Assembly (NCBI GenBank): GCA_026413225.1
Contig: CM048552.1
Span: 133,437,053-133,501,052 of the forward strand
DNA length: 64,000 nt
From: Otis tarda
Taxonomy: Eukaryota; Chordata; Aves; Otidiformes; Otididae
Direction: 5' to 3'
The notes beneath the pieces are model-generated. The model was not told the origin of the DNA. It ran no database searches and saw nothing but the letters and a program-made list of their open reading frames with translations. Position 1 is the stretch's first letter. Every line of letters starts with the position of its first letter. The translations under genes were made by a program, and so were the position numbers. Shown here in pieces: positions 52,601 to 60,734 of this stretch.

Positions 52601-54483
52601 GTGTTAAAAGGTCCCATGCTGCATCTGCTCTGCAGAGCAGAAGAGTGACATTTTGTCAGTCTTTAAGACAATTAACCATTATTTTGAAGAAACACCATTT
52701 ATTTTTGTGCACAGTCACCCTGAAATATCAATAAATTAAAATTAACAGAATGCTCAAAACTGAGCAAAGCCATACATCACCTCTATAATAATTTACACCT
52801 ACAGCTACTACCAGGAAGAAAAAGAAATCAATTGGAGTTTGGTACGTGTTACTCACCTCACTCTAAAGGCACCCATACATTTCAAGAGAAAATGTAATTA
52901 GCACTGGAAGCGTGTCAGTAAGTAAATAGGATATCAATACAAGGACCACAAGTACCCTTCTTCACTCAGATTTGTGGATTATTTGCAGATGTTGGACTAG
53001 TCAAACACACAGTAAATCTCACTTAGTACATGTTTCTAATTTAGTTTGTTGGGTTTTGTTGTTCTGGTTTTTTTTTTTTTCCAAATTAACATCCTTAAAA
53101 AGGACAGCAATGCAAGAGAGCACGTGCAAATGTCTGTAAGGAAAATTGTCAGACAAATCCAGGCTGCCCCACTTCACCCCTGGTTTAAACTCCCACACCA
53201 GTGAGGCACCAAACTGAACCGTGCCAGCTGCATCCGATCCCCTCCACTTGGTCAGGAGCTCAGCTCACAGAGGTCTGCATGTGCTTCCCAGCCCGGCTTT
53301 CCCTCCCCAGGACAGGGCAGACCTGGAAACCCCCTCCCTGTGCCTTGTAACATAGGTGAATTTTACATTTCATTGCCCTCAGCAGGAACAGCAGAGCAGA
53401 AACTGCGCTGGGAGCAGTGACCCGACTGCCGGCTACGGGTAGGTCCTCCCTTCCCTACCTCCTCTCTGATCTCGTGGCTGGTTGCGTGGCTGCCTTCGGC
53501 AGGACGGTGGCAAGTGCTCCAGGCCCAGCGGACAGCCTCACGGCATGGCTCGAACGCCTGCCTGGGATACGAGAGCTAAGGGTTCAAATCTGCTCAGGCT
53601 CAAGCCCAAGTGAAAAGCCACGTCTTTTGAAGACTGAGCCCTGCTGAGGCAGAGCATGCATCGCCAAGGCAAGAACATCAAATTTCTTCCATTCAGTTGC
53701 TATCAAGGTTTTGCAGCTAAAAGGGACCTGCTTTCTCTCTTCATCGCTTGAGTCTGATAAGCCTCTTTTAAGAAGCATTTTTCTCCATCAAAAATGGTAC
53801 ATTTAATATTACTGACAATTCACTGGGAAGAACAAAGCTGGTTTAAATTACACTTAATACACATTTTCATAGCTACTGATAGAAAGCATTATGATTTAGT
53901 CACCATTACCCATTTATTTCAGCAGGATTATTTGCTAAAACAGACGAGTGTTGCGAGCTGCCCTGCACAGGGGAACCCCTGACCTGCCTATGCGCCCCAC
54001 AATGTGCCTCCACCTCAAGCAGCTATCGGCTCCCACTCTGCACAGCTGTCAAGATTAGAAGCTGAAGGTGAGAGAGAAACGCATCCCTAGCACTGATCAG
54101 CTGTCATTCCTGCCATTCCTTCGGTAACGCCTTTTCCAGAGGGGGACATCATCGCAGCTTTGCCATATGTGTAATTCACTGCAATTTTCTACCAGTCGCT
54201 TAGAGAATGTAACATCACTTTCTACTCCTTCTCCGCTCCTCAAAATACAATTGTTTCATAGACATGTTAGAAGAAAAGTTTACCACCACGGAGAGCTGAC
54301 AAGCATTAAAGAAAGTGAAAAACAAACGCGCAGTGCCGCAAGCAGAATTTGGCACTTACCATTCTTAATGCTCTCAATCCTTACTGGGAACCCTGACTGC
54401 GCTGCCGCAATTAACTTCAAAGCAATATAAAATTGAGCAGGACCAAAATAACCCACGCGCTTGGCTCCACAAACTTCTGTAAT
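10592..54483 (-). CDS. REPS2: REPS2 (POB1), partial gene: 13 internal coding exons
   Basis: This is a multi-exon gene for an EH-domain endocytic adaptor. In mammals REPS2/POB1 binds the Ral effector RalBP1 through its C-terminus, binds NPF-containing endocytic proteins such as epsin through its EH domain, and binds SH3 proteins such as Grb2 through proline-rich motifs. It acts in receptor endocytosis downstream of Ral. Thirteen AG/GT-bounded exons join without a stop into 436 codons. The paralogue REPS1 is less likely because the motifs [22 protein letters not shown] and [13 protein letters not shown] follow REPS2; REPS1 has a different Pro-rich block, as I recall it. The domain order is: end of EH1 (codons 1 to about 50), Ser/Pro linker (about 89-162), EH2 (about 180-275), variable linker, Pro-rich region (about 380-436). 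Roughly 90 N-terminal and 135 C-terminal residues of the usual ~660 are not in the window. No frameshift or stop was seen, so the gene looks intact. Confidence 0.95.
17597..17617. repeat. A homopolymer, 21 nt
   Basis: Uninterrupted A run in intron. Confidence 0.9.
22640..22662. repeat. 8-bp G+C-rich hairpin
   Basis: GCACCGCT, loop AAAGCAC, AGCGGTGC: a perfect stem in otherwise A+T-rich intron. Not followed by a T run; probably incidental. Confidence 0.7.
23341..23477 (-). CDS. REPS2: REPS2 exon, first Pro-rich SH3-ligand segment
   Basis: The exon is 137 nt. The acceptor is CTTCCTCAG and the donor CAA G|GTAAGGTTTC. It reads [18 protein letters not shown], then [20 protein letters not shown], then IFQQNTQ. 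PTPPPRP fits a class II SH3 ligand (PxxPxR), and HSRASSLD is a candidate basophilic-kinase site (inference). Very close to mammalian REPS2 [20 protein letters not shown]. Confidence 0.97.
23478..25977 (-). other. REPS2 intron
   Basis: This intron is 2.5 kb, phase 2. Apart from an A+T-rich stretch with repeated TATTTTTGGTATTTG-like units near 25040-25090, I see nothing that needs a separate explanation. Confidence 0.8.
25978..26020 (-). CDS. REPS2: REPS2 43-nt exon ([15 protein letters not shown])
   Basis: This is a very short exon, phase 1 in and phase 2 out. The acceptor TTTTCTGTTCCAG has a long pyrimidine tract, and the donor is CAG|GTACTGC. It reads [14 protein letters not shown] with the final Arg shared with the next exon. 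The [13 protein letters not shown] junction corresponds to [13 protein letters not shown] of mammalian REPS2. A nearer AG (CTCAG|GAATC) would break the frame, which is why the upstream AG is chosen. It is too short to be seen as an open reading frame on its own. Confidence 0.92.
27322..27344. repeat. 10-bp perfect inverted repeat, 3-nt loop
   Basis: TAATCTACCA, loop ATC, TGGTAGATTA. Intronic; no function assigned. Confidence 0.85.
29951..29955. repeat. Target-site duplication, left copy
   Basis: The sequence CTACC immediately precedes the LTR and is repeated exactly at 31118-31122, immediately after it. Confidence 0.85.
30130..30136 (+). promoter_or_regulatory. TATA-like box of the LTR
   Basis: TATTTAA in the context CATATTTAAG, about 175 bp into the LTR, where the U3 promoter is expected. 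Function is inferred from position only. Confidence 0.45.
30153..30175. repeat. A-rich run inside the LTR
   Basis: An A run of about 20 nt shortly after the LTR's TATA-like box, flanked by G-rich sequence (GAGGGG on the left, GAGAAG on the right). Confidence 0.8.
30929..30934 (+). promoter_or_regulatory. Polyadenylation signal of the LTR
   Basis: AATAAA about 190 bp before the LTR end, followed by a T/G-rich stretch, as expected at an R/U5 boundary. It is antisense to REPS2, so it should not truncate the host transcript. Confidence 0.6.
31118..31122. repeat. Target-site duplication, right copy
   Basis: The sequence CTACC immediately follows the LTR and matches 29951-29955. Confidence 0.85.
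31579..31644 (-). CDS. REPS2: REPS2 small exon, variable linker (ALK..)
   Basis: The exon is 66 nt. The acceptor is TTTACTAAG; it completes G|CT (Ala) and ends ACA G before GTAAGAAG. It reads [20 protein letters not shown], then KT, resembling ALKSTINEALPKD in mammalian REPS2. Identity is modest, so the call rests mainly on the ALK start, the phase fit on both sides and the good donor. A second AG 14 nt inside (GTAAG|CACTG) would put a stop in frame and is rejected as the main acceptor. Confidence 0.82.
32205..32238. repeat. 10-bp perfect inverted repeat
   Basis: Arms TATAGTGTAT (32205-32214) and ATACACTATA (32229-32238). The left arm overlaps a second palindrome, CACTATAGTG (32202-32211). 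A+T-rich; no function assigned. Confidence 0.75.
33009..33027. repeat. T homopolymer, 19 nt
   Basis: Uninterrupted T run in intron; A run on the transcribed REPS2 strand. Confidence 0.9.
33739..33808 (-). CDS. REPS2: REPS2 exon, variable linker
   Basis: The exon is 70 nt. The acceptor is ..CTTTCTTTAAG, a start in phase 0, ending CAA G before GTATTC, a weak donor. It reads [20 protein letters not shown], then DKQ. The KTS start and the DDKQ end match the corresponding mammalian REPS2 segment. The middle is diverged, as expected for a disordered linker. Phase agrees with both neighbours. Confidence 0.9.
35241..35310. repeat. T/G-rich low-complexity run
   Basis: About 70 nt of T with interspersed G, including a (TTG)n core. 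On the REPS2 transcript it is an A/C-rich run. Confidence 0.85.
35990..36167 (+). mobile_element. CR1 LINE 3' end fragment, plus orientation
   Basis: This is a 5'-truncated CR1 end of about 180 bp. It runs from TTGCCCAGAGAGGTGGTGGA through GGCTGGATGAGGCTCTGAGC and GGTTGGACTAGATGACC to the terminal CCTATGATTCTATGATTCT. It closely resembles the copy at 3067-3170, suggesting the same avian CR1 subfamily, and lies antisense to REPS2. Confidence 0.95.
37297..37345. repeat. CA/TA compound microsatellite
   Basis: (AC)n followed by ATACATATTTATATGTATAT and ACACAC. A simple-sequence repeat that would be polymorphic in length. Confidence 0.9.
37780..37851 (+). repeat. Near-perfect 72-nt hairpin (inverted repeat)
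   Basis: The arms 37787-37811 and 37820-37844 are 25 nt each and pair with only two exceptions. Both exceptions are T against G, which pair as G-U in plus-strand RNA. After one mismatch (37786 with 37845) the stem extends by the six bases CAGCTG on each side (37780-37785 and 37846-37851). The loop is 8 nt, TTGCCTCG. It could be a microRNA-like precursor, a palindromic insertion or a chance local inversion; I do not recognise it as a known element. Confidence 0.9.
38888..38982 (-). CDS. REPS2: REPS2 exon, post-EH2 linker
   Basis: The exon is 95 nt. It completes G|CT (Ala), ends in phase 0 at GAG before GTAAGAAGG, and reads [18 protein letters not shown], then [14 protein letters not shown]. 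This matches the [27 protein letters not shown] segment recalled from mammalian REPS2. The acceptor TGCCCTGCAG is preceded in the transcript by an unusually long polypyrimidine run (38984-39043). Confidence 0.95.
38984..39043. repeat. Polypurine tract (transcript polypyrimidine tract)
   Basis: About 60 nt of A/G with few interruptions (GAAAGAAAG units). On the REPS2 strand this is a very long pyrimidine tract directly before the acceptor of the 38888-38982 exon, so it probably aids U2AF binding. Confidence 0.8.
39530..39550. repeat. A homopolymer, 21 nt
   Basis: Uninterrupted A run followed by GGAAAAAAAA. Confidence 0.9.
41835..41977 (-). CDS. REPS2: REPS2 exon, EF-hand loop and end of EH domain 2
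   Basis: The exon is 143 nt after the acceptor ..TACCTGCAG; the donor is GCA G|GTAATGTCC. It reads [16 protein letters not shown], then [20 protein letters not shown], then [11 protein letters not shown]. The EF-hand loop [12 protein letters not shown] has Asp at positions 1, 3 and 5 and Glu at 12, so calcium coordination looks intact. The ARKNGY..LPE..LP tail marks the end of EH2 in REPS proteins. This exon alone identifies the family. Confidence 0.97.
41978..43682 (-). other. REPS2 intron inside EH2
   Basis: This intron is 1.7 kb, phase 2, and splits the Trp codon of EH2. It is A+T-rich, with no repeat family or extra exon recognised. Confidence 0.85.
43683..43746 (-). CDS. REPS2: REPS2 exon, middle of EH domain 2
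   Basis: The exon is 64 nt. The acceptor is CCCAACAG. It completes Gly (G|GT), reads [20 protein letters not shown], and ends TG before GTAAGTACTG, so the next exon supplies the last base of the Trp codon. That Trp (HIW) is the residue that lines the NPF-peptide pocket in EH domains, so ligand binding is predicted to be preserved. Confidence 0.96.
43747..45769 (-). other. REPS2 intron inside EH2
   Basis: This intron is 2.0 kb, phase 1. A short A/G-rich run near 44177-44199 and an alternating TATATGCATATATACACATACA patch near 44916-44938 are the only low-complexity features noted. Confidence 0.85.
45770..45908 (-). CDS. REPS2: REPS2 exon, start of EH domain 2
   Basis: The exon is 139 nt, from phase 0 after ..CCACTTCAG to TCA G before GTAACTTTG. 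It reads [18 protein letters not shown], then [20 protein letters not shown] and PDLNSFISG. This is the first EF-hand helix pair of the second EH domain, nearly identical to mammalian REPS2. A second possible acceptor AG lies 10 nt inside the exon (TCTCTTTCAG). Using it would lose the SLS residues and break the phase, so the outer AG is chosen. Confidence 0.96.
45909..47698 (-). other. REPS2 intron
   Basis: This intron is 1.8 kb, phase 0. It has T-rich stretches near 47387-47400 and 47528-47541, and nothing else that I recognise. Confidence 0.8.
47699..47796 (-). CDS. REPS2: REPS2 exon, linker before EH2
   Basis: The exon is 98 nt. The acceptor is ..TGTCTGTAG; the first two bases complete G|CT (Ala), and it ends in phase 0 at CGG before GTAACG. 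It reads [18 protein letters not shown], then [15 protein letters not shown]. The APYE start and the Gly/Ser-rich middle align with the same linker in mammalian REPS2. This is the least conserved exon on the 5' side, but splice sites and phase support it strongly. Confidence 0.9.
47797..50414 (-). other. REPS2 intron
   Basis: This intron is 2.6 kb, phase 1. It has an A+T-rich patch near 48050-48110 and an A run near 48802-48819. An open plus-strand frame at 48845-49174 has no recognisable similarity. No exon was found. Confidence 0.8.
50415..50538 (-). CDS. REPS2: REPS2 exon, Ser/Pro-rich linker
   Basis: The exon is 124 nt, starts in phase 0 after ..GAAATAG and ends at GGA G before GTAGGATAAA, a weaker donor than its neighbours. 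It reads [18 protein letters not shown], then [17 protein letters not shown]. Several Ser-Pro dipeptides make it a likely target of proline-directed kinases (inference). It corresponds to the SPTMSPLASPPSSPP..YQRVPLSHGY region recalled for human REPS2. The start is forced by phase continuity with the exons on both sides. Confidence 0.93.
50539..52015 (-). other. REPS2 intron
   Basis: This intron is 1.5 kb, phase 0. Short open frames at 51045-51375 lie on both strands but resemble no protein I know. Confidence 0.8.
52016..52155 (-). CDS. REPS2: REPS2 exon, end of EH1 and following linker
   Basis: The exon is 140 nt. It completes the split codon G|AA (Glu) and ends in phase 0 at CAG before GTAACAGG. 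The frame gives [13 protein letters not shown], then [13 protein letters not shown], then [14 protein letters not shown]. These match the REPS2 stretch LPLPRFM..KND..PAELHG and the EKNSFKR..DKQ segment (human sequence from memory). An ATG-initiated reading of this segment would begin inside the exon, so it is not a real start. Confidence 0.96.
52156..54359 (-). other. REPS2 intron
   Basis: This intron is 2.2 kb, phase 1. It contains two adjoining small stem-loops (52472-52508). A somewhat G+C-richer stretch near 53160-53600 shows no recognisable exon. Confidence 0.8.
52472..52508. repeat. Two adjoining small stem-loops
   Basis: TCCCACAG-GAA-CTGTGGGA (52472-52490) and GACTGAT-GAATTA-ATCAGTC (52489-52508) share the two bases GA, so only one can fold fully at a time. 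Intronic; function unknown. Confidence 0.7.
54360..54483 (-). CDS. REPS2: REPS2 exon, C-terminal half of EH domain 1 (inferred exon 2)
   Basis: The exon is 124 nt. It starts in phase 0 after ..CTCTTAG and ends one base into a codon before GTAAGTGCC. It begins with [15 protein letters not shown] and continues through [20 protein letters not shown], the highly conserved second helix-loop-helix of the N-terminal EH domain of REPS proteins. The upstream part of EH1 and the start codon must be on an earlier exon that was not found in the 9.5 kb to its right. The numbering assumes a single upstream exon. Confidence 0.96.
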
Positions 54484-55448
54484 CTAAGAGAGAAGAGACA
54501 CATTGTTGGTTAAATGCATTTCACTCTTCCAGGGAATGTAAACACCTCTACATAAACCAAGAAAAAAAATGCAAAACGCTTGTTGTATTTAAAGTTTTCT
54601 GTGAAGCCTATTTGTTTCAACTCAGGACACTGCTGTCTGATCGCATTCTCCTTAGTAGATCAGAGACAGCCGGTTAGTTGTTAAGCTTTTCAGAAGCATT
54701 GCCGGGTAACACTGCTATTCTAAAACCACTTACAGGTTTTCGTAGTAGGTTGGGTTTTAATAGCAGGTGAATTGATAACTTGTTAAGTATATGGTCCAGT
54801 AAAACATTTCCATCACAGACACTCTGGTATTCACAGAAAATTGTACTTAATACACTTAATATTAGCCCTTACAACAACAGTTCAGAAAATTAGCGTAACT
54901 GGAACATCAAAAAGAAATACCCCATCACACCGCTTTGAGTGGAACACTCTTATTTGTGAAAAATTAACAGAGTCTCAGCACCGAAGCTTAATTCCTATAT
55001 ATACTTCACTGCTTTCTTTACTCAAACAAGCAGCTCCACATTCACACACTCACACAACAAGCTAAACAAGTAACAGCTATCAGCAGGTTTTAAGCACAGG
55101 CGCCAATTCTCCCATGCCTGGAGCTCCCAGATGTTCACAAACAAACCGCAGCCAGGCGTTGAGGTCAGAATGAAATCCCATTCCCTCCAGATGTAAGAGG
55201 AAGCCCCAAATTAATAACCTACATGTATTTTCAGGAAAACAAAGTCTCCTGGTCAGTGAAGGGCATCGCCTGCGTGCAGGATGACAGCAGAGCCGTGCCA
55301 GTTCTTCATGGGTAAGTGCCACTCCCCAGAAAACCCCATCCATGGATCACTCCCAAGCTACAACAGCATGACAGAAACTATTCCCCTATCACATGTATAA
55401 ACAAACAGCACAAATGAATACTCTATTTTTTTCTAATTTATTTTTATG

Positions 55449-55481
55449 TGTATGTATATACACATATATATACACACACAG
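55449..55481. repeat. TA/CA microsatellite
   Basis: Alternating purine-pyrimidine run (TGTATGTATATACACATATA followed by TATACACACACA). Confidence 0.85.
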
Positions 55482-55869
55482 AGTGGCAAAATGTCAGGTG
55501 AAACAATTACTGAAAAAACAAATGTTTTGGAATGGTAATTCTTGCTAATCAAGAAAATTATCTTCAAGCGAACTCGTTCTTCTCTGGATGAAGCTTCTGC
55601 TTTGACTGAATGAGCTCTGGTTTCCTTCTCTTCCTGCGAGTTTCATAGATGCATGGCTTAATTCCTTCATCACAAGATGTATCAAGCAGCTTTCTTTTCT
55701 CTTACTGCTTGATGAAAAGGGAGATTGATTCTCTGTACAAGGACAGCTTCAATTAACCAGCAGCATTTGCCATTCCCTTTCCTCTACATATCTTTTTTCT
55801 GAAGTCACTCCAGCCTTTTGAATTTTTCTTTTTTTTTTCACTCCCTCCCTCTGTTGCTGGCCTTACTTC

Positions 55870-56570
55870 TTTTGTTTTCCAGTGGGAACACAGGGCACTT
55901 CGCACGTGCCCAGGGTGGATGGTGCCTCTTCTCTTTGGAAGAGTCTGAGGCCCAGGAAGGAGCCGAGCACATTGCACCCACCTCGGCGTACAGCACTGTG
56001 CAGATCCCAGCATTGCAGAGGTCTCCCCACTGCCACAGGGAGCAATAGTGTCCGCTTTGGGGTCCCACTGCACCAGTGGGTTCTCTGACAGCAGCTTACT
56101 GGGGTCTCCCGGCAGGAGCTGACACCAAAGGTGGGTGCCCACTGTGTTGCAGCACGCTGCCGGGACCGCCGATCGCAGTACTGGCACTGTTTTGGGCAGA
56201 GCGTTGGTACCTATTCTGAACTTCAAAGCTGGTCGTTTTCCCTCGTCCCTGGATGCTCCTAATTCACTCCATCCTTCTGCCCACATCTCCTGCTCCTGCA
56301 CAGCCCTTCCCCACCAACCGCCCTAACTCGGGGGTCGGGTTTGACCCAGGACACGGAGCATGCACCACGGCTGTGGCCCAGCCGGCTCCCCACGGGCACA
56401 ACCACCCAGGCACGCTGGACTCCGACAGCTCTGGGGACAACGCTGCTGTGGCAGGCGCGCCAGAAGCCATTGGTCAGGGGCTTGCTGCGTGTCCCAGGCA
56501 CACAAGTTCAGCATCCTGTGGAGAAGGGGCACAACCAAGCCAAAATTCAGTCTGGGTAACATAGCCCTGG
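55870..56570. other. G+C-rich block in the 5'-most intron
   Basis: This stretch is visibly richer in G+C and in CpG than the surrounding intron (for example GCCGGGACCGCCGATCGCAG near 56160 and GGCAGGCGCGCC near 56450). It carries the longest open minus-strand frames outside the LTR, including 182 codons at 55753-56301, plus overlapping frames on the other strand. I recognise no protein in any frame. It could be an enhancer-type CpG cluster, a non-coding RNA exon or an old unrecognised repeat. Confidence 0.5.
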
Positions 56571-57300
56571 TTCGTTACGGGAGAGGTTCGTTACAGAAAG
56601 GCCAGCACTGAACAAGGCAGTTTGCAAAAGATGGGCATCTGCCTGCACCCAGGCTCTCCCTCCTGCGTGGAGGTGCTCACCTCCTGCGTGACCCACGGAC
56701 AGTGCCCTGGATGGCAGCTGCTGGGGCACAAAAACAGCATGCAAAATGCCTGAGTGTACGAGGGGTGTACCCTAGAGGGATTTCCTCCCTCTTGGGCTCC
56801 TTCCTTGCCATGGCATCATATGCTTGCTGGCATGAAGCAACAGGATTACTATGATCTGCGTTTTCTCTTGCTGGCTGCTGGAAAGAGGAAACACTGAGCA
56901 AATGGGACTTCCACACAGGGATTTGTGATGCTATCAGCTTCCTGAAAAGATAAGGTAATTTTTCCATATCTTTTTCTATATTTCAAAATATTAACATTGC
57001 TGAATGCTGCAAATGCTCAGCTTGCTCCAGATAAGGAGACATGAACATTTTATTCTGACCAAGCAGAATACAAATTTTTACCAAGGACACATGAGCTCTT
57101 AAAAACACGGTGTTGTTTCCCAAGTACACTTACAGCCAACCAACCTGAAACTGCTTCTCTGTAATTCTGCTCTTCGGCGGTAACAACAGAAATATATTTT
57201 CTAGGAACAAGCTCCTCTGTTATTTGCACGATTAAATCCTGCCCTCTTTGTTAATGGCCCAGAGTAAAAGATGCAAGCCAACAGAGCAGATAACTTATTA

Positions 57301-57337
57301 TGCAATTAATCGTAGGTATTCGTATAGATTAATTGCA
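57301..57337. repeat. 11-bp perfect inverted repeat
   Basis: TGCAATTAATC (57301-57311) and GATTAATTGCA (57327-57337) with a 15-nt spacer. The arms contain ATTA homeodomain-type cores, so a paired binding site is possible but unproven. Confidence 0.75.
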
Positions 57338-60330
57338 GGTACAGACATTTACTCTTATCAGGTCCCTTGTACAGCTAAAGGAGAGGGTCTCCGATTCCCT
57401 CCAGACAGCATCTCATGCTACCTACACCAGGATCCTGCTTAGGGCTGCTAGCAGGAGTAGAGGTAGGTGGCAGATTAGCCTTTACCCAAAATTAATTCCT
57501 TAGAACACACTGCCTGCTCAAATTTCCACAGCAGCTTAGACTGAATACTGCACTATTTTTTTGTTTCCTGGTTTTACTTTTCGCGGGGTCAGTGCACGTA
57601 GCCTCTTGATGTGTAGATCACACTTCATGATATGCAACACTGAAAGTAAGCTAGTTTGTGTGACGTACTAGTAAGAGTTTCCAAGATCCATCTGATTTAA
57701 ACACATTGTATATGAACGTGACACGGTATTTTTTTCAAGCTGAAACTAGACTCTTTCTCTAATAAAACAGAGAGCACTTTGGAATTAAGATATATGAAAA
57801 TATCCCCTGAAATACAGGGGAAACATCAGTTCTGCTTTCATTCAACTGACGTTTAAAAACAAATTCTTTTCATCCTTTCCTGTTGTCAGTTTGGGTTGCA
57901 TACCTCTCAGCAAGCTTAGCAAGGGAAGAACTGATATTTTCTATTTGTGCACTGCTAAACAGACACAAATATAAATCAAAGCAACTTGCATACCTTGGTA
58001 CTTCAAGGGATTTTAATACAGAACTATTGACAGTCAATTTTCACTGCAATTTTTTTTTAATTCTTCATCAGAAAACTGTAATATTCCAGTAATAGCAAAA
58101 AATTGAAGCAAAATTTTAATGAAGAACATGTTGGAAATAGTTTTTCATGGTGGTAGGTTACAGATGATGCCTGCCAAATCTAACTTCAGGATGATAAATG
58201 CAATTAGTCAAAAATTGATCTAGTCCATGGTTTACGTACTTTTTTTTTTCCTTTAAAAACAGATCTCCAATGCATCAACATCAAAATTTAAAATGTAGCT
58301 ACGAGCTGCTCAGAAGACTGGCTGTTTTAAATTACCATTCCTCATGCAAACTTCTAATAAAAAAAGCTTTACATCTTGAGATGCTGGAACACAAAACAGA
58401 TTTTTGTATTTATTATCCACTCACTATTCTGCACTATCGGCTGACAGCGAGTGTTATTTTTGTAATTGCTCTTTGAAGACATCCCACAAAAAGCAGCTTT
58501 TCCCAGCACAATCTGACATTGTTCCAGCTCTCCCCAGTTCTCTCCAAACAAGTTTCCACTGCAGTCTCTAAGTGCACTGACCTCTCAAACACCCTGGGCA
58601 GGTCTAATTTAGATAGCAAGATCTAAACTTCAGGAACTGAACACGAGCCTAGAGCTGAAGTTTGTTTTACATAAGTAGAAGAGGTAAAATCAGAACCAGC
58701 AATTCCATAATCCTATGGACAGGCTGAGATGACCATCCCCCTCAGGGGAAAGGTTTTCAGCTGTAAGGTAAAGACAAAGCTAGGATTTTAACTTTTTCTT
58801 TTAGCCATTAACGCTGCTACAGCACCCTCTGTATCCAGCCAGCACACAGTTTTTGTCTGTTCTGCCCCCGTTGCCATTGGCCACATAGATGCTCACTGCT
58901 TGTCATTTGTGGGCAAACTGAGCCCAAAGGCGCTCAAATCTCTGTGCAGGTTGTGAGACTCCATGAGGAACATGTATAAGCCAAATGCATATTCAACTCA
59001 TTCAGAAAGAAAAAGAAAATGAGCATCACTGGCTTCTATGTTAAAGGAAATTTTCTCGCTGCACCTTCCATCTCAGCCCAACCCCGGAAGGCACAATTAT
59101 TTTATTTGTCCTAGCTCAAGCTATAATGAGGTAGAAAGATTTTCCAGTTCATCAACTGCCTCCGCATTTTAAGGAACATGTTGAAAAGCTCCTGCCGTCA
59201 GCCAATGCGCACCTCGTCCAAGGCTCTCCAGAGGACGACTCACCTTGACACCACAGCTCAGACCTCAACCATGGGGCAACCCCAGGCTCCCTTCTGCATC
59301 AGCCACCCTCTTATAACTGTTTCAAAGACATAAGCCACAGTGGCGGCTTATCAACAGCTTATCTCAAAGTTATGTCATGCATCTGACCCACTTCACCCCT
59401 TTTTTTTTTTTTTTAATTTGTGTTTACAGAGTCTTTGATATGCTTGTTACTGACGAGTTTTGCTACATTCTTAAACAGGTATTTCTTTCTGAACGGATCT
59501 TTGTTCAGGTAGCCGTAACATTATCTGGAGCTCAGGGCTACATGTCTATCGCTTCATTATTTAAAGCGAAGTGAGAAACAGCACACCTTGAATCCAGGAG
59601 GAATACTGCCAGGGAAGGCAAGAGGAAGAGGTGCTGGAGCAGTTACGTACCCAGCTGTACGGAGAGGAAGAGGCTCTGCTATGGTCTTTTAGCTCTGCTC
59701 CTTCATTATCAGCGGTATTTCTGTAACTGTTTATTGTATTCTGTCATCTTGTCTTTTAAAAACAGATGTTTTATCTATGCTAGACTTTTTTTAAACATCA
59801 TCACCTGAAACGCTTACTAAAAATCTAGCTGTTTTGAGCGAGCCGAGTGCCAACATCTAAAACAGCAGCAACTTAAAACAGCTTACTTTATGGCACACAA
59901 GACAGCACATACATAGTATATTTTTAAAGACCTAACTGCAAAACGTTCTCACCATTTAAGCTCTGCACGATCATCACTTCACATTAAAGAACATCATAAT
60001 CTTAAGTTGCAAGGCAAACTACTGAGAAACTGCCAAAGCTTAGCAACTTCAGTTAACACAGCCATAAAAGCAGCAGAGAGCAACCACATCTGTTAGGCAA
60101 AGAGTTGCTGGTAGCACTGCCAGGGCTCCCCCAAACTCCCTCCTCCTGACACATCCCACAACCATTTTCACATCTGCTTGTGCCGGTGCTCCACGGGCCG
60201 TCAGGCCGTTGCACGTCTAGGGGGAAAGCACTTCACTTCAGGAACAGGGAAACACTTTTCCAGCAGCTCTAAGTAGAACATTTCATACCAACAGCAGAAC
60301 CAAGGCTTATGATTGCGTGCATGCTCATGT

Positions 60331-60360
60331 GCACACACACACATATATATATATATATAT
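60331..60360. repeat. (CA)n(TA)n microsatellite
   Basis: GCACACACACACA followed by about nine TA units, then GCACGTGTGC. The flanking GTGCAC/GCACGTGTGC segments make the locus locally self-complementary. Confidence 0.9.
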
Positions 60361-60711
60361 GCACGTGTGCAGCCAGGGATAGAATTTCACGAAACAAACA
60401 CTAAAACTGTTTTCAAATAACTCAAAGTCTCACACTGAAGCCCGATAGCAGAAGTATTTTATATATTAGAAAAAGCAGATTCCTGAGCAGAGATTAAAAA
60501 ACAAAAACCCAAACACAACTGTTTTCAGTCAGCAAAGAGCCTTGTGAGCAGGCAGGGCAGTTGCGCTTGGTCCGTGCACGGGTCAGTCGAGTCCTCTCTC
60601 TTCTACCTGGCAACAGCCAGCTGCAGATGCCTGCAGCAACTCAAGCACGCGAAGCACACAGTCCTCCTCTTCAAACAGGAAGATTGGTAACGCCAGCATA
60701 CCGCAGATTAC

Positions 60712-60734
60712 AAAAAAAAAAAAAAAAAAAAAAA
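60712..60734. repeat. A homopolymer, 23 nt
   Basis: Uninterrupted A run in the 5'-most intron. Confidence 0.9.

Noticed and set aside
53400..53650. G+C-richer stretch as a possible REPS2 first exon
   Set aside because: It lies downstream (transcript sense) of the exon encoding EH1, so it cannot be the first exon of the main transcript, and it has no EH-like coding.
55753..56301. 182-codon minus-strand open frame as a gene
   Set aside because: No domain recognised, a poly-Lys run and an unusual Cys/Trp/Pro-rich composition. Kept only as a compositional finding, not called as coding.
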